Of a stretch of DNA of 64,000 bases, positions 41,625 through 50,004 are shown one piece after another (position 1 is the first letter of the stretch; every line of letters begins with the position of its first letter). This stretch comes from UASB124 sp041662445. GTDB taxonomy: Bacteria; Babelota; Babeliae; Babelales; RVW-14. The position numbers and the translations under genes are program-made. The stretch lies in NCBI GenBank assembly GCA_041662445.1, contig JBAZSL010000008.1, positions 9,049 through 73,048 on the forward strand, written 5' to 3'. The notes under the pieces were generated by a model. It made no database searches. It was not told the origin of the DNA and was given only the letters and a program-made list of their open reading frames with translations.

Positions 41625-42386
41625 TTAACGGTGAGCGATTTCTTCGACCTGATAAAATGAAATAATTCTTTGTTTGCCGTTTTCGTCCAGCAGCGATAAA
41701 TCCCCATTGGGAAAAACTTGTTGAGCACGACCATTAACCAGCTCGCCATCGCTTTGATGGACGGTGATGGGTTGTCCAAGATATGACTGCTCCGTGCGCC
41801 ACTGCCGATAAATTCCCGCAAAGTTATGGTGTTTCCATTCCATGTACCAGCGGTTGAGGTGTGAAAGAATATCTTTATAAAGCGCACGACGATCAAGTTC
41901 AGTCCCCGTGATACTGCATAAACTTGTTGCATGCGTAGCCAGAGGGTCATCGGACGCAAACTGATTATTAACATTAAGCGCAAAGCCAACGACAATACTG
42001 CGTGGAGTGGCGTTTTGCCATACTACCTGTACGAGCATCCCGCCAATTTTTTTCTGTCCGATAACAAAATCATTGGGCCACTTGAGGGTGGCACCATATG
42101 TTTTGAGCGGTTCCAAGATACCGAGGCTCAATGCCATAGAAAGTTGGTTGAGTCTGATAGCATTGTCTTCTGGTACGGCAAAAAGAGGGGCAGATGGTTT
42201 GAGTAAGAGGGTGACAATAAGTTGTCCCTGTTGAATATTCCAGGTGCGATTATGGCGTCCTTTTGCTCCCGTGAGAACATCTGCAAGAAATACTGAGCCG
42301 TCGGGAGCGTCATCGCTGTGGTCACGTGCCCATGCCATTGAATCGATGACGGTATGTTGACGGTAGACTTTTTTCCCAATAACCAT
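41625..42386 (-). CDS. birA: Biotin--protein ligase BirA, no DNA-binding domain
   Basis: The enzyme activates biotin with ATP and attaches it to the carrier protein of acetyl-CoA carboxylase. The 253 residues show the biotinoyl-AMP loop GAKGRHNRTWNIQQGQL, KWPNDFVIGQKKIGGMLVQV and VVGFALNVNN. The N-terminal helix-turn-helix of repressor-type BirA is absent, so this is a group I, purely enzymatic ligase. The C-terminal SH3-like domain (YLGQPITVHQSDGELVNG...) is present. It lies eight bases after smpB. Confidence 0.92.
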   Translation of the reverse strand: MVIGKKVYRQHTVIDSMAWARDHSDDAPDGSVFLADVLTGAKGRHNRTWNIQQGQLIVTLLLKPSAPLFAVPEDNAIRLNQLSMALSLGILEPLKTYGATLKWPNDFVIGQKKIGGMLVQVVWQNATPRSIVVGFALNVNNQFASDDPLATHATSLCSITGTELDRRALYKDILSHLNRWYMEWKHHNFAGIYRQWRTEQSYLGQPITVHQSDGELVNGRAQQVFPNGDLSLLDENGKQRIISFYQVEEIAHR

Positions 42387-42394
42387 GTTGCGAC

Positions 42395-42847
42395 CTAATC
42401 CAGACGTACTTTGGCTTCGCGTGCCGTTTCACGCCTGATATCGCGTTCTTTAAGTTCCTGCTTTTTACTTGCCGCATTTTTGTGTTTAGCGACGCCAAGT
42501 TCAATTTTCGCGTAGCCGCGTTCATTAAGATAAACTTTAAGCGGGACGATGGTGAGCCCTTTGCGCGATATTGCGCCCACGAGCCGATTAATTTCTCTTT
42601 TATGGAGGAGAAGCGTGCGGGGACGACGTGAGGTATCCTCCTTGGTGTATGCGTGCTTGTAAGGAGTTATGTGGCAATTGGTAAGAACTAGATTTCCTTG
42701 GTGGACTGTTGCAAAGGCGTCGGTGAGTGAGATGTGTTTACTCCTGAGCGATTTAATCTCATCTCCTTTGAGCACAATGCCTGCCTGGAGAGTTTCAAGT
42801 ATTTCGTAATTGTGATAAGCGCGTTTGTTAGTGGCAATAATTTTCAT
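42395..42847 (-). CDS. smpB: SsrA-binding protein SmpB
   Basis: SmpB binds tmRNA and brings it to stalled ribosomes for trans-translation. The 150 residues have the family pattern: NKRAYHNYEILETLQAGIVLKGDEIKSLR at the start, HITPYKHAYTKEDTSRRPRTLLLHKREINRL in the middle and a basic C-terminal tail. The length is typical. The ATG overlaps the stop of the DUF2062 gene (ATGA), and birA follows. The tmRNA gene itself was not found in this window. Confidence 0.95.
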   Translation of the reverse strand: MKIIATNKRAYHNYEILETLQAGIVLKGDEIKSLRSKHISLTDAFATVHQGNLVLTNCHITPYKHAYTKEDTSRRPRTLLLHKREINRLVGAISRKGLTIVPLKVYLNERGYAKIELGVAKHKNAASKKQELKERDIRRETAREAKVRLD

Positions 42848-43308
42848 GATTTCATGCTCATATTTTCATTGTTGTTGAAATGTGATGCCAGTCGCGTGAA
42901 AAACCATAGAAGAAGGGGATAGCTGACAAGTGCTACGGCAATTCCTGCAACATTTCCTCCAATCAAGAAAGACCAGATGCAAATTTTTGTTGATCCAAAG
43001 ATTTTGGTTAATGAAAATACCAAAGATGGTTGCCATCCCATGAGTGAGTGTACGAACCAGTATCCGAAATTATAATCAAACAAGTAAAAAGGAATCATGG
43101 TCCATGGATTGTTAATCGATGTGGCGATCAAAAGAGTGGGAAAATGAAGATTGAAAAAATAATTACACGCCAGCATGATGATCGTATGAACACCGGGAAA
43201 TGGAGAAAAAGCGATATAAAGGCCCAAGCAGCATGACAGCGTGAGTCGCTGCGGAGTGCACCCTGAAAGCAACGCGTTTTGAAAAAAGGCGCTTATTTTT
43301 TTTCGCAT
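42844..43308 (-). CDS. DUF2062 membrane protein
   Basis: The ATG at 43308 with CAGGAAG upstream is chosen over a start 99 bases earlier. The 154-residue protein has about three membrane helices and the DUF2062 pattern: SGCTPQRLTLSCCLGLYIAFSPFPGVHTIIML, then ATSINNPWTMIPFYLFDYNFGYWF. Members are small inner-membrane proteins of unclear role, sometimes fused to glycosyltransferases. It is the first gene of an operon with smpB and birA. Confidence 0.85.
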   Translation of the reverse strand: MRKKISAFFQNALLSGCTPQRLTLSCCLGLYIAFSPFPGVHTIIMLACNYFFNLHFPTLLIATSINNPWTMIPFYLFDYNFGYWFVHSLMGWQPSLVFSLTKIFGSTKICIWSFLIGGNVAGIAVALVSYPLLLWFFTRLASHFNNNENMSMKS

Positions 43309-43478
43309 ATGATCTTCCTGCCTAAAAAAACTTACTTTCAAGTATATCGCAACCGTTCGCGTGATGCGACCGCTGCTCCAATATCTCATTTTGTAATAAA
43401 AAACCAAGAGGCTTGCGTGGTGATGGGGGCTGCACTATCATTGAGGCGAAATGTGAAATTTTAAAAAAAAGGGTTTCT

Positions 43479-44117
43479 ATGAAACATCTCATACTGCTGT
43501 TGAGCTTGTTTGTTTTTTCCTTTTCACCTGCGTGGGGAGCAAAGCCGCAACCAGAAGTGCGGGGGTGTATCAAAGTTCAGGGAGCATGTGGGGCTGTTCC
43601 GCGTTTTCGTGTTTTATTTGATGGCAAAGAAACCATAAGCAACAGTGAGGGATTTTATAGGTTGCCGCTCGAAGAGCAGGATGAAAAGAAATATTTCTTA
43701 TTGATCTGTCCAACGGTTAAACAAAATTTTGAAAAATCAAATACCGTAAAAAGCGTGCATATAGCCAAGGGTACGCCCCGGCGCTTTTTCTCATTTCAAA
43801 AAAATGCATGGACGGGTAGTTGGGAGGCCCAAGAAACAACACTTGAAGATACTGCTATACCAATGCACTGTGTTGTGGCTCTCCTTGATCCCGCCTATGT
43901 TGCTACTGTCGAAGATTGGAAAGCGCCTCTTCCGCCTTCAGTTATTAAGTCTCCTTTAATTGAGCTCAAAAATTCAATCGACAATAAAAAGCTTGCACAG
44001 GCTTCAGCGGCATCTCTTCTCGGTTCATTGGAATTAATTACCTTCCATGAGCCTATTAAAGAAACGATTAAGGGGCATGCGGCTAATCCCAAAGTGTCGC
44101 TTGCGCTGGCGCAATAA
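43479..44117 (+). CDS. Secreted protein of unknown function
   Basis: The ATG at 43479 (AAAAGGG upstream) opens a signal peptide (MKHLILLLSLFVFSFSPAWG). The 212-residue product has an N-terminal beta-rich part (GCIKVQGACGAVPRFRVLFDGKETISNSEGFYRLPL) resembling a carboxypeptidase-regulatory-like beta sandwich, and a helical C-terminal half. No family was identified with confidence. The 1,400-residue secreted gene follows 118 bp downstream on the same strand. Confidence 0.65.
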   Translation: MKHLILLLSLFVFSFSPAWGAKPQPEVRGCIKVQGACGAVPRFRVLFDGKETISNSEGFYRLPLEEQDEKKYFLLICPTVKQNFEKSNTVKSVHIAKGTPRRFFSFQKNAWTGSWEAQETTLEDTAIPMHCVVALLDPAYVATVEDWKAPLPPSVIKSPLIELKNSIDNKKLAQASAASLLGSLELITFHEPIKETIKGHAANPKVSLALAQ

Positions 44118-44235
44118 AAAACATAATTTGCTTCACTATCCTGCAAGCTTTTTTTACCAAACCATTGCACCATTTCAACCTGTCCAGCTAGCTTGGTTCT
44201 TAGTATTGTTTTCATTTTTTTACAGGGAGAGTGGT

Positions 44236-47200
44236 ATGCGCAAACTTTTATTGATGCTGGCAATGCTTTGGGTATGTTTTTTTGCACGTCCTCTTATTGG
44301 TTCGGATGCGTCCGATAGTACATCTTCGGGTGGTCCAACTCCACATGGGTATGCGTTGATTCATCTTGTGCACAACCAAACGCCATATCCCATGAAATTT
44401 TTTAAAGACCCAACAGCTCTTATTCAACGGTTACCAGAAGGTGCAGCCTTTCGTCTTAAGGGTTACTTTGCCAATAATTACTACTATTGGCGTGCCCTTG
44501 ATATTAATGGGAAATGGAAGTTTTCCTGTACGTGGCCGTCGACGAGTGGTGGTAAAGACGATACCGATAGTGCCACTGTGTTTACCGTTGTAAAAAAATA
44601 TGCCTCAAATGATGCAGTGGTGATTGCGTCAAAACACACTGCATTTGGTAAAGATAAAACTAAAAAAGTCATTGCGGTTAATAAAGATACCTATGAAATT
44701 GAGCTCATTGATTATAAAGATGGCGATGCCCGCAACCCATGGGCTGAATGGAAGTTTGCGGGAAGAGAGCCTGGTGGCGCTGTTGATTTTGATAATCTGT
44801 GGCTTGGCAATCCGGCAGCTGTTGGATCGGTTAAGGGCCAATTAGCGTTTTTGGCGGCACGCAGCGTAGAACATGAGATTAAACGGCTCAAAAAAGAACT
44901 TGCGCCCTATGCTGCCACGCTTGGTCCTTTGGACTCGCTTGAAGAAATGCGTAAGAAAAGTGTTTCGTATATCGCCTTCAAGTCTGCTCGATGGGGTGCG
45001 ATGGCAAGCCATTGGTCGGCAGCTCAAAGTATTAATGGGTGGATTGACACTATTCAGAGATTAGCAAAATTTCTTGCACAAATAATCATTGATGCCGGAG
45101 TTAAAGAAGGCGAATCGCAGAGCGATTGGGAAACTCGCATTGCAGCAAAAATCATAGAACCACAATATCGTGACGGTTGGCAAGCCATAATTAATGCTGG
45201 CAGTGGTGATCCGGTTGCTCGTGTTAAAGCAATGCTTATGGGCAATCCATTTGCTAAGCTTTTTTCTTCGATGAAAGTAGCAGTTCCAGGTGGTAGCGAT
45301 GCCGCTAAGTCATTTCTCCAATGGGTAGAAATAGCAACCCCTGACATAAAACCTGGTTTTTCAAAGAAAGATTTTGATGATCTTCAACGTTATGGTATTA
45401 AGTCATTTGAATTAAGTAATAGAACTCATCCAACCAGGACAGATGTCATGCTTTTCCGCAGGAATAGAGTGTCATGGCAAAGTTCTCTGTTCGGCACATG
45501 GCTGGAGGGCTCACTTAAAGTGCTTGATAACATAGTTTGGAGCGATTCCGGTGGCCCTGATGCATCTTTGCCTGATGTTGGGCAGGAAGGCCCGCTGATT
45601 GTTACGGCGAGTCAAGAAGGCATCAGGCGTCTGGCCTCACGAGACAGGCTTATGGCACTTTATGAGCGTCAAGAACGTGGTGAAGAATCGCCGGACGATG
45701 GCGTTGGCTATGTTGGTGACAAAGGTGATCCAAATCTTGGCCAATTCCAAGATGCGCAAAAAACATATATTCCTTGGGATGGCGATATGCTATCGCTGCA
45801 ACTTCTGAGCGGAACAACTCCTATTGAACGTGAAGGTATGATTGTTGGCCCTGGCGCTTCATCGCAAGTGACCGATATATATGTTGCTCAGCAGCCTGAA
45901 ATGAAGGGCCATGGATACGAAAAAATTGATGACTTTGGTCCCGAAAAGTCTGTGGCACTAGGCTCGTTTTTTGCTGATGGCTACGCATGGCTTGAACAAT
46001 CAATGCTCTATCCATGGAAATGCACGATTCTTTTTAAAGCTAAATCAGGTGACGATGGCAATGTTCGTATTGCTCTTGGTACGGCAACTGGTCCAGATGC
46101 TGAATATCTTATTGTTATTGGTGATGATAACAATACGGTTTCGCGTATTTATAAACAAAGGTCATTTGTCGCTGGCCAGGGAAACTCAGATATAAAATTT
46201 GAGCCTGTTCTTACCGTTGTTCCTAAAAAGGGTATTCCATCTGAAGTCATGCCGTGTGTGCGCCCGGGAAGGTTTGAAAGTTTCTGGGTGAGTCTCAATA
46301 ATGGGTTTATTGTTGTTGGAAAAGGTGAACCAGGTGTTGGCATTATTATGGCCTGGAAGGACCAAAATTATAAACTCGTTAATAAAATTGGTTTCAGTGC
46401 ATATGGGACTGAAACGGTATATCAAGATGTTCAGCAAATTGATTATCCAATGGTATCCAAAGTTCCGTTTGATACCTCCTATGTTACCATCGATGGCAAT
46501 GTTGCTCTTGGGACGGGCAATTCCCCTGCGTGGCTCAAGCTGCCATTGTCACCAGCAGATGCGGGTGCGCTTCATTTCATCGTGAAGGGCAATGGCGATT
46601 TCAGGATTTGCTTTGTCCAAGACCCAAATCTGGTCGAAGGTCCGGCAAATAAAGGCTATGATATTATTTTTGGCGCACAGGGTGTTTCAATCTGTCGTCA
46701 CGAAAATCCTCAGGATGCTGTGGTGACAAGCGATATCAAAATAGATCGCAGCCAAAAAGTTTGGGTAAGCCTTTATAAGGGCATGATTCTCATTGGCCAA
46801 GGTCCTGTGGGGACCGATCCATTTCTTTTTTGGCAAGATTGGTTTGGACGGGATGAAAGCGTGCTCCAGGGCATTGCTCGCATAGGCTTTTCATCAGGAC
46901 CGGGTACCGTTGCCATTAGCGATGTTTCTATTTGGCCTGAAGTTGAAATAGGCTTTGGTGATGTTAAGACGCAGTATGGAAAAGAAAGCATTGAATTTAT
47001 TCCCATAAAAGGCGCACTAGAAGTTGTAGCCCCATTCTGGTACCGCGGCTTTCAAGATGGGCCGTTAGTGCGCGTAAGAGAGCTTTTCTTGAATGGTCTT
47101 AAGCGGCTAGAATCAACGCCACGCCCGGGCGCAACATACACCTATGATTTTTCTATAACAAAGAACGGGGTCGCGCAATTTACGCTTCTTGGTATGCAAA

Positions 47201-48438
47201 AGAGCCAGGAGGAACTTGCGACGCAACGAAATCAAATTTTAAGAACTCGTTCAGCAGAAGCTACCGAATTTTCAGCTACCGTTTTGTCACGTAGCGGCGT
47301 TGAGGCAGCAAGCGCGAGTCTTGCCGTTGGGCTATCTGCAGGGATGCTTGGTGGGGCTATTTTATCGCGTGTTCTTGCAGCAACAGATGAAGCAAAGCTC
47401 TCAGAGATACAATCGCTTGCACAACGGTATATTCCGCCGCCAGAACAGATTACGCGTTCGACGGCGCAACTTCAAGCCCCATCGATGGCCATTCAAGTGG
47501 CCAAAAGGAACGTTGAAGATGGTCTTGCTTCTGCAGCGTCTCTTGGGCTTGAGCAAAAAATAGAAAAATACAAAGAAATTTTGGATAACGTCATAGGATT
47601 TGCATGTCTTGAGGGAGCTTCTAAGAGCCGTATCATTGGCGGGATTAATGCTGTGTGCGAAGAAGTGACGGGTAGGGCGTTGGATAATTCTACGTACGGT
47701 TTATACGGTGATCTATTTACGGTGTTCCTCAAGGCATATAGTAATCGTTTTTTAATTGATCGCATGGACAATAAAGATGCCCAACAGCGTAGAGAGTGGT
47801 ATCTGCGTGCTAACGGAATTTTCCGCGATATATACAAAAAACCGTCAGTGCAAGGTGATCGTGGGATTGATATCAGCTTCAAAGATGAATATCTCTGGCT
47901 GCCTGAGAGCTTTAAAGTTCCTGGACAAGGGCTTTTTGTATGTGAAATTAAGGCAGATAGCGATGCATTTATTGGGTTTGCAGGTTCTAGCGATCCCACA
48001 CGTAATACGGGAAAGCCGATGTATGAGATTGTTATAGGGAAATGGTCAAACACTAAAACAGAGATTAGTCGTAAACATCTTGGTGATCCGGTTATTTCGT
48101 TTGATCAAAGTATATCAACTGATGACAAACCCTATGACCAGCTTGCCCTGGATCCATTGAGCTTCCAAACGTATTGGATTAACGTTGACGACGGTAAGAT
48201 TACTATCGGCAGAGGCTTGCCTGATGCGGAGAAAAAAATCATTGAACTACAACAAATCGCCACATGGAAAGATCCCTATGCTGCGCAACAGGTCAAAGCT
48301 ATCGGTTTGAGTTCGTGGAATGCTGGCGTTACGGTGCGCAACCTCATGGTCTATCCAGCAATGAGCAAAATAAAGTCTCTTGATACGGTTAAAAAAGAAA
48401 TATTCACAAAACTACAAGGCAGCACTGACGAAGCGTAA
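44236..48438 (+). CDS. Large secreted protein with three farnesoic-acid-O-methyltransferase-type domains
   Basis: The ATG at 44236 has AGGGAG and a signal peptide (MRKLLLMLAMLWVCFFARPLIG), so a start 63 codons earlier is rejected. Of the 1,400 residues the N-terminal third is unrecognised, with helical and aromatic-rich parts. Three copies of a domain like Pfam Methyltransf_FA follow: about 590-735, 755-900 and 1215-1380. Each has an EYLIVIGDDNN-type line and a FWVSLNNGFIVVGKG-type line, then WKD and IGFS. Between the second and third lie a beta sandwich and long helices (about 985-1130). The domain is a beta-sandwich found in many extracellular proteins and is not itself a methyltransferase. 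A surface or secreted binding role is likely. Confidence 0.75.
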   Translation: MRKLLLMLAMLWVCFFARPLIGSDASDSTSSGGPTPHGYALIHLVHNQTPYPMKFFKDPTALIQRLPEGAAFRLKGYFANNYYYWRALDINGKWKFSCTWPSTSGGKDDTDSATVFTVVKKYASNDAVVIASKHTAFGKDKTKKVIAVNKDTYEIELIDYKDGDARNPWAEWKFAGREPGGAVDFDNLWLGNPAAVGSVKGQLAFLAARSVEHEIKRLKKELAPYAATLGPLDSLEEMRKKSVSYIAFKSARWGAMASHWSAAQSINGWIDTIQRLAKFLAQIIIDAGVKEGESQSDWETRIAAKIIEPQYRDGWQAIINAGSGDPVARVKAMLMGNPFAKLFSSMKVAVPGGSDAAKSFLQWVEIATPDIKPGFSKKDFDDLQRYGIKSFELSNRTHPTRTDVMLFRRNRVSWQSSLFGTWLEGSLKVLDNIVWSDSGGPDASLPDVGQEGPLIVTASQEGIRRLASRDRLMALYERQERGEESPDDGVGYVGDKGDPNLGQFQDAQKTYIPWDGDMLSLQLLSGTTPIEREGMIVGPGASSQVTDIYVAQQPEMKGHGYEKIDDFGPEKSVALGSFFADGYAWLEQSMLYPWKCTILFKAKSGDDGNVRIALGTATGPDAEYLIVIGDDNNTVSRIYKQRSFVAGQGNSDIKFEPVLTVVPKKGIPSEVMPCVRPGRFESFWVSLNNGFIVVGKGEPGVGIIMAWKDQNYKLVNKIGFSAYGTETVYQDVQQIDYPMVSKVPFDTSYVTIDGNVALGTGNSPAWLKLPLSPADAGALHFIVKGNGDFRICFVQDPNLVEGPANKGYDIIFGAQGVSICRHENPQDAVVTSDIKIDRSQKVWVSLYKGMILIGQGPVGTDPFLFWQDWFGRDESVLQGIARIGFSSGPGTVAISDVSIWPEVEIGFGDVKTQYGKESIEFIPIKGALEVVAPFWYRGFQDGPLVRVRELFLNGLKRLESTPRPGATYTYDFSITKNGVAQFTLLGMQKSQEELATQRNQILRTRSAEATEFSATVLSRSGVEAASASLAVGLSAGMLGGAILSRVLAATDEAKLSEIQSLAQRYIPPPEQITRSTAQLQAPSMAIQVAKRNVEDGLASAASLGLEQKIEKYKEILDNVIGFACLEGASKSRIIGGINAVCEEVTGRALDNSTYGLYGDLFTVFLKAYSNRFLIDRMDNKDAQQRREWYLRANGIFRDIYKKPSVQGDRGIDISFKDEYLWLPESFKVPGQGLFVCEIKADSDAFIGFAGSSDPTRNTGKPMYEIVIGKWSNTKTEISRKHLGDPVISFDQSISTDDKPYDQLALDPLSFQTYWINVDDGKITIGRGLPDAEKKIIELQQIATWKDPYAAQQVKAIGLSSWNAGVTVRNLMVYPAMSKIKSLDTVKKEIFTKLQGSTDEA

Positions 48439-48447
48439 TTCTTAAGT

Positions 48448-48472
48448 GGGCGGCCCATTTTTGTGGCCGCCC
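48448..48472 (+). terminator. Hairpin terminator after the 1,400-residue gene
   Basis: GGGCGGCC and GGCCGCCC make a perfect 8-bp stem around catttttgt, ten bases after the stop. The following sequence gaattcatttg has a weak T run. Confidence 0.65.
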
Positions 48473-48495
48473 GAATTCATTTGTATAAAATATTT

Positions 48496-48523
48496 TTGAC
48501 TTTTCGCTTAAAAACGCCATAAT
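48496..48523 (+). promoter_or_regulatory. Promoter of rpmA
   Basis: TTGACT (48496-48501), 16 bases, CATAAT (48518-48523), five of six matches in each box. The leader to the ATG at 48588 is about 58 bases. Confidence 0.6.
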
Positions 48524-48587
48524 AAAAAACTAGTTTAATTCCTACAAAATCCGCGTTTTCAACGTAATAATCCATTAAGGACTTAAC

Positions 48588-48845
48588 ATGGCAACGAGTA
48601 AAAGTGGTGGCTCTACAGGTAACGGCCGTGATAGCATTTCAAAGCGTTTGGGGTGCAAGCGTTTTGACGGTCATCTTGTAAATTCAGGCGAAATCATAGT
48701 TCGTCAACGTGGTACTAAAATCCATCCGGGCAAAGGTGTGCTTCGTGGTGGAGATGATACGCTCTTCGCGCATGTGAGTGGCCACGTCAAATTTCATTCT
48801 GGTCTCAAGGGGAGAAAGTACGTTTCTGTTATCCAGGTTGCCTAA
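48588..48845 (+). CDS. rpmA: 50S ribosomal protein L27
   Basis: L27 reaches the peptidyl-transferase centre with its N-terminus. The 85 residues show SGGSTGNGRDSISKRLGCKRFDG, the conserved IIVRQRGTKIHPGKGV and the final KFHSGLKGRKYVSV. There is no N-terminal extension of the Firmicutes cleaved type. The ATG has AAGGA five bases upstream. The usual partner rplU is not adjacent; secF follows 53 bp later. Confidence 0.95.
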   Translation: MATSKSGGSTGNGRDSISKRLGCKRFDGHLVNSGEIIVRQRGTKIHPGKGVLRGGDDTLFAHVSGHVKFHSGLKGRKYVSVIQVA

Positions 48846-48898
48846 GTAGTGGCCGTGGAACAGAAAGGTAGAGTGTTAGTAAATAAAACGGAGAGATT

Positions 48899-49792
48899 AT
48901 GCAAGAGAATTCTGCCGGTTCAATTCACTATAAAATAGATTTTCTCAAATACCGCTATGTATGGCTTGCGTTGTCGGTTGTTTATTTGCTTATTGGCGCG
49001 GTAGCATATGTAGTTAAGGGCGGTTTTACATATAACATTGATTTTGTTGGCGGTACGGAGCTGCGCGTTGCCTTTGATCAGCCTGTGCATGAAGATAAGG
49101 TGCGCGAGGCGATGGCCAGCAAGGGCTGGAAGGATGCCGTTATTCAAAGCGTCGGTGTTGGCGGCAGAGATGTGCTCATTCGTATTACAGATGCCTCGAC
49201 GGGGATAGAGAATAAAGTTAAATCAGCTTTGGTTGAAGGCATTGTTGGCAATCCGGTGCGCATGGAGGGTGTTCAATCGGTTGGTGCTGAAGTTGGTAGG
49301 GATACGACCAAAAACGCTGTTTTCGCATTGTTGCTGTGCTTATTGGTTTTGTTGCTGTACATAGCCCTGCGATCACAGTTTAGATTCGGTGTCGGAGCCG
49401 TGGCTTCATTGGTACATGACTTGTTGGCGGTATTAGTGTTTCTGCTTCTTTTTGAAGAGCCTATTTCGCTCAACGTTTTGGCATCAGTCCTTTCTATTCT
49501 TGGATATTCTCTTCATGATACGATCGTTATTTTCAGTCGTATTAAAGAAAACTTTAAAAAATTAAAAGGTGCTTCAGAGTACGAAATTGCTAATTTAAGC
49601 ATTAATCAGACTCTTAAACGCACACTTTTGACCAGTTTTGCCACGTTGTTAGCCGTTTCTTCCATCCTTATCTTGGGTGGTGAAGCGCTTCATGGCTTGG
49701 CAATTGTCCTTTTTGTTGGAATTATTGTAGGTACCTATTCATCGATCTACATCGCAAGCCCGGTAATGTTACTACTTAAAGGCAAGAAATAA
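48899..49792 (+). CDS. secF: Protein translocase subunit SecF
   Basis: SecF works with SecD to pull exported proteins through the Sec channel using the proton gradient. The 297 residues show six membrane helices, a first periplasmic loop starting YNIDFVGGTELRVAFDQPV, the SVGAEVGRDTTKNAVFALLLCLLVLLLYIALRSQ region, YSLHDTIVIFSRIKEN and a final IVLFVGIIVGTYSSIYIASP. The start has GGAGAG. secD is not in this window, so the pair is split. Many secreted proteins in this window depend on this pathway. Confidence 0.95.
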   Translation: MQENSAGSIHYKIDFLKYRYVWLALSVVYLLIGAVAYVVKGGFTYNIDFVGGTELRVAFDQPVHEDKVREAMASKGWKDAVIQSVGVGGRDVLIRITDASTGIENKVKSALVEGIVGNPVRMEGVQSVGAEVGRDTTKNAVFALLLCLLVLLLYIALRSQFRFGVGAVASLVHDLLAVLVFLLLFEEPISLNVLASVLSILGYSLHDTIVIFSRIKENFKKLKGASEYEIANLSINQTLKRTLLTSFATLLAVSSILILGGEALHGLAIVLFVGIIVGTYSSIYIASPVMLLLKGKK

Positions 49793-49963
49793 GTTCTAAT
49801 TTTCAATTAATTGGCAATTGCGTTAAATACTTGAAAAATAGAAAATAATCCGGCAAACTAAAATTAGAAACACCGAAAGTTCTATTTTGACCATTTTTTG
49901 GTGTTTTTTCACAGTTCTCAGGAGAATAGGCTGCCTGGGTGGGGTCAAACAACGGAAAAATCA

Positions 49964-49969
49964 TATAAT
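49964..49969 (+). promoter_or_regulatory. Perfect -10 box (TATAAT) upstream of rho
   Basis: TATAAT lies 35 bases before the rho start. The hexamer 17 bases upstream (GGGGTC) is a poor -35, so an extended or activator-dependent promoter is possible. Confidence 0.4.
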
Positions 49970-50004
49970 GTTCAATCATATCTCTATCTATCTTGTGGGG
50001 TACA

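Noticed and set aside
44236..48438. Annotation as a methyltransferase
   Set aside because: The Pfam name is misleading: the domain is a beta sandwich with no SAM-binding motif visible here.
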